Assembly: GCF_900454495.1 (NCBI RefSeq)
Contig: NZ_UGSI01000001.1
Span: forward strand, 3,844,001-3,908,000
Direction of reading: 5' to 3'
Length of the DNA: 64,000 bases
From: Paenibacillus macerans
GTDB lineage: Bacteria > Bacillota > Bacilli > Paenibacillales > Paenibacillaceae
The notes beneath the pieces were generated by a model. It had not been told where the DNA came from. It did no database searches and saw nothing but the letters and a program-made list of their open reading frames with translations. How positions within the stretch are numbered: position 1 is the stretch's first letter; the number at the start of each line of letters is the position of its first letter. The position numbers were made by a program, and so were the translations under genes. Positions 61,244 to 64,000 of this stretch are shown piece by piece.

Positions 61244-62511
61244 TAGCGTTCATTCCTCCAAATGTTGGTTTGCTCTATCCAACGGAGTCCGTCCTCCACA
61301 TCCCGGCAGAGCAGATTGATATGCCCCATTTTCCGCTTCGGCGCGGCTCCGTTCTTTCCATATAAGTGTACTTTGGGAATGACCGGGAATCCAGCTTGCC
61401 GTCCGGCCGTTTTCCCTTCCTCCGGGGCGGAGCCCAGCAGAGGCCGCCCGGCCGGCAAACCGCCTTCCCGCGCCGCCGGTTCCTTCCCGCTTCCGCCGTC
61501 CGGCCAAGCGCCTTGCACCATCGCCTCGCGCACGGCCTCCAAATGCTCGCCGAGCACGTTCACCATCACAACCGGCGAGAGCAATTCCGCTTTGCCGAGC
61601 GGCAAATTGCAGATGGCCCGGACGTGCTGCTCGAACTGCGAGGTCGTGCAGGCCTCCATCGTGTAATGGCCGGAATTGTGCGGCCGCGGCGCCAACTCGT
61701 TGACGAACAACTCGCCGCCCGCGGTCAAAAACATCTCCACGGCCAGCAGCCCCACCGCTTCCATGCCTTCCGCGATGCGCGCGGCCAGCCTTTCGGCCTC
61801 CCGCTGCACCCGTTCTTCCACGCGGGCCGGCACGATCGATAGATGCAAAATATTATCGACATGGATATTTTCCGCCACCGGGAACGTTTGAATTTCCCCG
61901 TGCGGACTGCGCGCCGCGATCACCGACAGCTCCTTCACAAACGGGATGAATTGCTCCAGCACAAGCTCGGTGCCGGCCTTACTCAGCTCGGCGTAGGCCG
62001 GGGCGATTTCCGCTTCCGAGCGGATCACCCATTGCCCTTTGCCGTCATAACCGCCGGTCGCGGTCTTCAGCACGGCCGGAAGGCCGAGGCGCTTAACCGC
62101 CGCCCGCAGGTCCTCTTCGCTGCCGATCTCCGCATACGGAGCCACTTTCACGCCCGCCGCCTCGACCGCGCGCTTTTCGCGCAGCCGGTGCTGGGTCGTG
62201 TACAGCAGCTTGCTTCCCTGCGGCACGTACGACAGCTCCTCAAGCAGCGCGGCCACGCCCGCGTCCACGTTCTCGAACTCGTACGTGATTACGTCCGAGC
62301 GCTCGGCCAGCCGGCGGGCGGCCTCTTGGTCGTCGTAGCCGGCGACGATTTGCCCGGCCACCTGGCCGCACGGCGCATCCGGCGTCGGATCCAGCGTCAC
62401 GAAGCGGTAGCCGAGATTGCTGCCGGCCAGCGCCATCATCCGCCCGAGCTGCCCGCCGCCGAGCACGCCGATCGTCGCGCCCGGAGCGATCACCTTCGCT
62501 TCGTTACTCAT
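61243..62511 (-). CDS. purK: N5-carboxyaminoimidazole ribonucleotide synthetase
   Basis: 422 residues, ATP-grasp. N-terminal TIGVLGGGQLGRMMALAGSN, the GGYDGKGQWVI loop and EMFLTAGGELFVNELAPRPH are clear. About 40 Gly/Glu/Pro-rich residues (338-378) are inserted before the last domain (VHLYGKNGAAPKRKMGHINL); relatives are about 380 residues. Uses bicarbonate and ATP on AIR. Confidence 0.95.
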   Translation of the reverse strand: MSNEAKVIAPGATIGVLGGGQLGRMMALAGSNLGYRFVTLDPTPDAPCGQVAGQIVAGYDDQEAARRLAERSDVITYEFENVDAGVAALLEELSYVPQGSKLLYTTQHRLREKRAVEAAGVKVAPYAEIGSEEDLRAAVKRLGLPAVLKTATGGYDGKGQWVIRSEAEIAPAYAELSKAGTELVLEQFIPFVKELSVIAARSPHGEIQTFPVAENIHVDNILHLSIVPARVEERVQREAERLAARIAEGMEAVGLLAVEMFLTAGGELFVNELAPRPHNSGHYTMEACTTSQFEQHVRAICNLPLGKAELLSPVVMVNVLGEHLEAVREAMVQGAWPDGGSGKEPAAREGGLPAGRPLLGSAPEEGKTAGRQAGFPVIPKVHLYGKNGAAPKRKMGHINLLCRDVEDGLRWIEQTNIWRNER

Positions 62512-63005
62512 TCCGCCGCCTCCAATTCCGCGCCGCTCGCCAGCACCTCTTCGCGAATCCGGTCGCGGCGCTCCTGCACACGGCGCATCAGTTCGGGATC
62601 GAACGCGCCGAGGATCTGCGCGGCCAGCAGCCCGGCGTTGATCGCGCCGGCTTTGCCGATCGCCACCGTCCCGACCGGAATGCCGCCCGGCATCTGCACG
62701 ATCGACAGCAGCGAATCGAGGCCGTTCAACGCGGCCGACTTCACCGGCACGCCGATGACCGGCAGCGCCGTTTTCGCCGCCACCATGCCCGGCAAATGGG
62801 CGGCGCCCCCGGCGCCGGCGATGATCACCTTAAGCCCGCGCCCCGCGGCCTGCTCGGCAAACTCGAACATCAAGTCCGGGGTACGGTGCGCGGAGACGAT
62901 TTTTTTCTCGTACGGAATTTGCAACTCCTCCAATACGCCGCAAGCATGGGCCATCGTTTCCCAATCCGATTTGCTGCCCATAATCACTGCAACCTGTGCT
63001 GTCAT
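62508..63005 (-). CDS. purE: N5-CAIR mutase, class I PurE
   Basis: 165 residues. VAVIMGSKSDWETMAHACGV, the conserved SAHRTPD loop and AGGAAHLPGMVAAKTALPVI are typical. First gene of the operon; the ATG lies 54 bases after the leader terminator. Overlaps purK by four bases. Confidence 0.96.
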   Translation of the reverse strand: MTAQVAVIMGSKSDWETMAHACGVLEELQIPYEKKIVSAHRTPDLMFEFAEQAAGRGLKVIIAGAGGAAHLPGMVAAKTALPVIGVPVKSAALNGLDSLLSIVQMPGGIPVGTVAIGKAGAINAGLLAAQILGAFDPELMRRVQERRDRIREEVLASGAELEAAE

Positions 63006-63058
63006 CCCTCATCCCACTTTCTATCATTATTCTATGGTTCCAAAAAGGCCGGATACTT

Positions 63059-63112
63059 AAAAAGGTCCGCACCTCTGAAAATAACGAAGTATTTTCCAGA
63101 AATTCGCGGACC
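63059..63112 (-). terminator. Attenuator terminator directly before purE
   Basis: GGTCCGC and GCGGACC form the base, CTGGAAAATA and TTATTTTCAG the upper stem, CTTCG the loop, followed by TTTTT on the minus strand. A terminator placed between leader and first gene must be conditional, so it should be controlled by the upstream aptamer or domain. Confidence 0.85.
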
Positions 63113-63118
63113 ATGAGA

Positions 63119-63439
63119 GAATACGGCGGACTAAGCCGGAAGGTAAGGTGTCTGTCGGTTGCCGTTTAAGGGCCAACCACCCTGGCGGCCGGCGGCTCGC
63201 TCAGGGCGCCGGCCGCTCCCAGGATCGGGCTGAACAAAAGCCCGCCCGGGGAACGGGAGAGCCCGGTGCATAAGCCCAGGCTCTTGAGAAAAACGTCTAT
63301 CGACGTCCATTCTGAGGAGACAGACCGCGACTAACGGAAGTTTTCTTCCGATACCAGGATATTATTCCGCTAAGTTTTAGCGCTCCGATATCTAAAAAAG
63401 CTTTCCGTGCTTAAGCCGCCTTACCTTCATCACGTATTC
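63119..63439 (-). ncRNA. Long-range-paired leader domain between riboswitch and terminator
   Basis: The domain is closed by GAATAC (63434-63439) with GTATTC (63119-63124), then GGCGG (63416-63420) with CCGCC (63125-63129), then CTTAAGC-ACGGAA with TTCCG-GCTTAG. Inside are several hairpins: CGCTAA/TTAGCG, CGGAAG/CTTCCG, ACGTC/GACGT-TTTT, GAGCCTGG/CCGGGCTC, CGGGC/GCCCG and a 10-bp perfect GCGGCCGGCG stem. I see no coding frame and do not recognise a known RNA family; a PRPP (ykkC-type) aptamer was considered, but its AAAAGCCCGGGAG signature is absent. Confidence 0.5.
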
Positions 63440-63440
63440 G

Positions 63441-63507
63441 CTCGTAGTCCGAAAATTTACGGTTCTCGGGTAGAAACTTCCGGGCCCTATCCCCGGTATT
63501 ATACGAG
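63441..63507 (-). promoter_or_regulatory. Guanine-class purine riboswitch aptamer
   Basis: On the minus strand CTCGTA/TACGAG form P1; the conserved TATAAT, the loop GTTTCTACC and CCGTAAA, and GGACTACG all match the purine aptamer. The base that pairs with the ligand (before TACG) is C, which gives guanine/hypoxanthine rather than adenine specificity. Guanine binding should turn the purine operon off. Confidence 0.92.
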
Positions 63508-63563
63508 TTTAAGAGGTAACCCTCACTTTATTATGTTCGGCGGAGAACCGCCTTTGCTCTACT

Positions 63564-63593
63564 AGTTTACCAATGGCGGACACGACATGTCAA
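63564..63593 (-). promoter_or_regulatory. Sigma-A promoter of the purine operon
   Basis: TTGACA (63588-63593), 18 bases, TAAACT (63564-63569) on the minus strand, about 55 bases before the aptamer. Confidence 0.8.
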
Positions 63594-63596
63594 CTC

Positions 63597-63640
63597 AAAC
63601 CCGAACATTAATGGAATGTAAAATCCGAATGTTCGTTTTT
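63597..63640. promoter_or_regulatory. Pair of inverted PurBoxes (PurR operator)
   Basis: AAACCCGAACATT (63597-63609, plus strand) and AAAAACGAACATT (63628-63640, minus strand) match the PurBox consensus AWWWCCGAACWWT and face each other upstream of the -35 box. B. subtilis PurR binds two inverted PurBoxes in this position and is released by PRPP. Confidence 0.85.
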
Positions 63641-63827
63641 GGAATGTCTCTCCTCTAATCCCTGTACCTTATCACCCGAGCCCTGTTGTCACGATACGGC
63701 CTGCGAAATTCCACCAAGTGCAAAAGTACAGGCGATTTCCGTTCAATTCCGCCAATACCGCCTGATCGAGTGTAAAAGTGCATTTGCAAGATGATATATA
63801 ATCTTAATCCGCGGCAGCGCCTGTTGA

Positions 63828-63973
63828 ATAAGCACAAAAAACGGCGTTATTCCAGCCACATCCATTCATTTAAGAGAAATAAGGGAAATTTATGTCGCTA
63901 TTTTCTCGAAGTGTAATGAAATTCCTGCGTTCTGAACCATTCAGAGGAAAATAAGTACATAAAATTCCGCTAA
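63828..63973. repeat. Palindrome array, copy 8, cut by the window edge
   Basis: Units ATAAGCACAAAAAACGGCG-type are centred on 63839, 63890 and 63962, spaced 51 and 72. Between units the sequence matches the array at 35550 (for example GAACCATTCAGAGGAAAATA). By the common geometry a fourth unit should be centred near 64013, just outside the window. Confidence 0.75.
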
Positions 63974-64000
63974 TGGGATGAACATGCTGGTGCGCCGGAT

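Noticed and set aside
63180..63200. AGGGTGG on the minus strand in the purine leader, like a T-box core
   Set aside because: The rest of the T-box (NACCGCG, specifier stem) is missing, and purine operons are not T-box controlled.
63119..63439. PRPP (ykkC-type) riboswitch in tandem with the guanine aptamer
   Set aside because: Such tandems exist upstream of pur genes, but the conserved CUAGGGUUCC and AAAAGCCCGGGAG elements are not found on the minus strand.

Overview
The window looks like the chromosome of an endospore-forming Bacillota of the Paenibacillus type. Supporting signs are a gerA-type germination operon, purine genes in the order purEKBCSQLFMNHD known from Bacillus subtilis, PurBox-like sites and a guanine riboswitch in front of them, strong AGGAGG-type ribosome binding sites, GTG and TTG starts, and coding GC well above 50% in the core. 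Almost every gene is on the minus strand, so operons read from right to left. No tRNA, rRNA or CRISPR array was seen.

Bases 1-15,200 are AT-rich accessory DNA. They hold two coupled genes of unknown function (a coiled-coil protein cut by the window edge and a membrane protein with an HNH-like motif). Next come a sugar isomerase-like gene, an APH remnant and an unusual peptide (RiPP-like) cluster at 4.46-11.77 kb. That cluster reads: radical SAM/SPASM enzyme, two U32 iron-sulfur proteins resembling the UbiU/UbiV hydroxylase pair, a thymidylate-kinase-like kinase, a nucleotidyltransferase, a PqqD-like leader-binding protein, a 19-residue candidate precursor, a CPBP membrane protease and an MFS exporter. 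A 26-bp imperfect direct repeat lies on each side of the segment. A deleted methyltransferase, a secreted beta-helix protein and a broken Rpn nuclease follow.

Bases 15.9-23.3 kb carry a sugar operon (epimerase, ribokinase-like kinase, ABC ATPase, two permeases, binding lipoprotein) with a DeoR regulator upstream and a cre-like site near the promoter. Bases 23.5-24.7 kb hold decayed serine dehydratase and enoyl-CoA hydratase genes. Bases 24.7-45.6 kb are core or household genes: RlmD/RlmCD, DagK-like kinase, CbiX-like chelatase, YerC, a basic spore-type protein, CorA, the germination operon (gerAC has an internal amber codon), a Pit phosphate transporter with its DUF47 partner, YerB, a DODA-type dioxygenase, hydrolases, an erythromycin-esterase-like protein, and a GntR-ABC operon whose ATPase starts with a 9-bp minisatellite. 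ilvA follows at 46.7 kb and the purine operon fills 48.5-63.6 kb.

Two non-coding features stand out. First, at least eight intergenic arrays of short imperfect palindromes, built from different sequences, share one geometry: units spaced about 50, then 61 or 72, then 50 bp, so the gaps differ by about one helical turn. Three of the arrays interrupt the purine operon. Second, the purine leader holds PurBoxes, a promoter, a guanine aptamer, a ~320-nt domain closed by long-range pairing, and a strong terminator just before purE.
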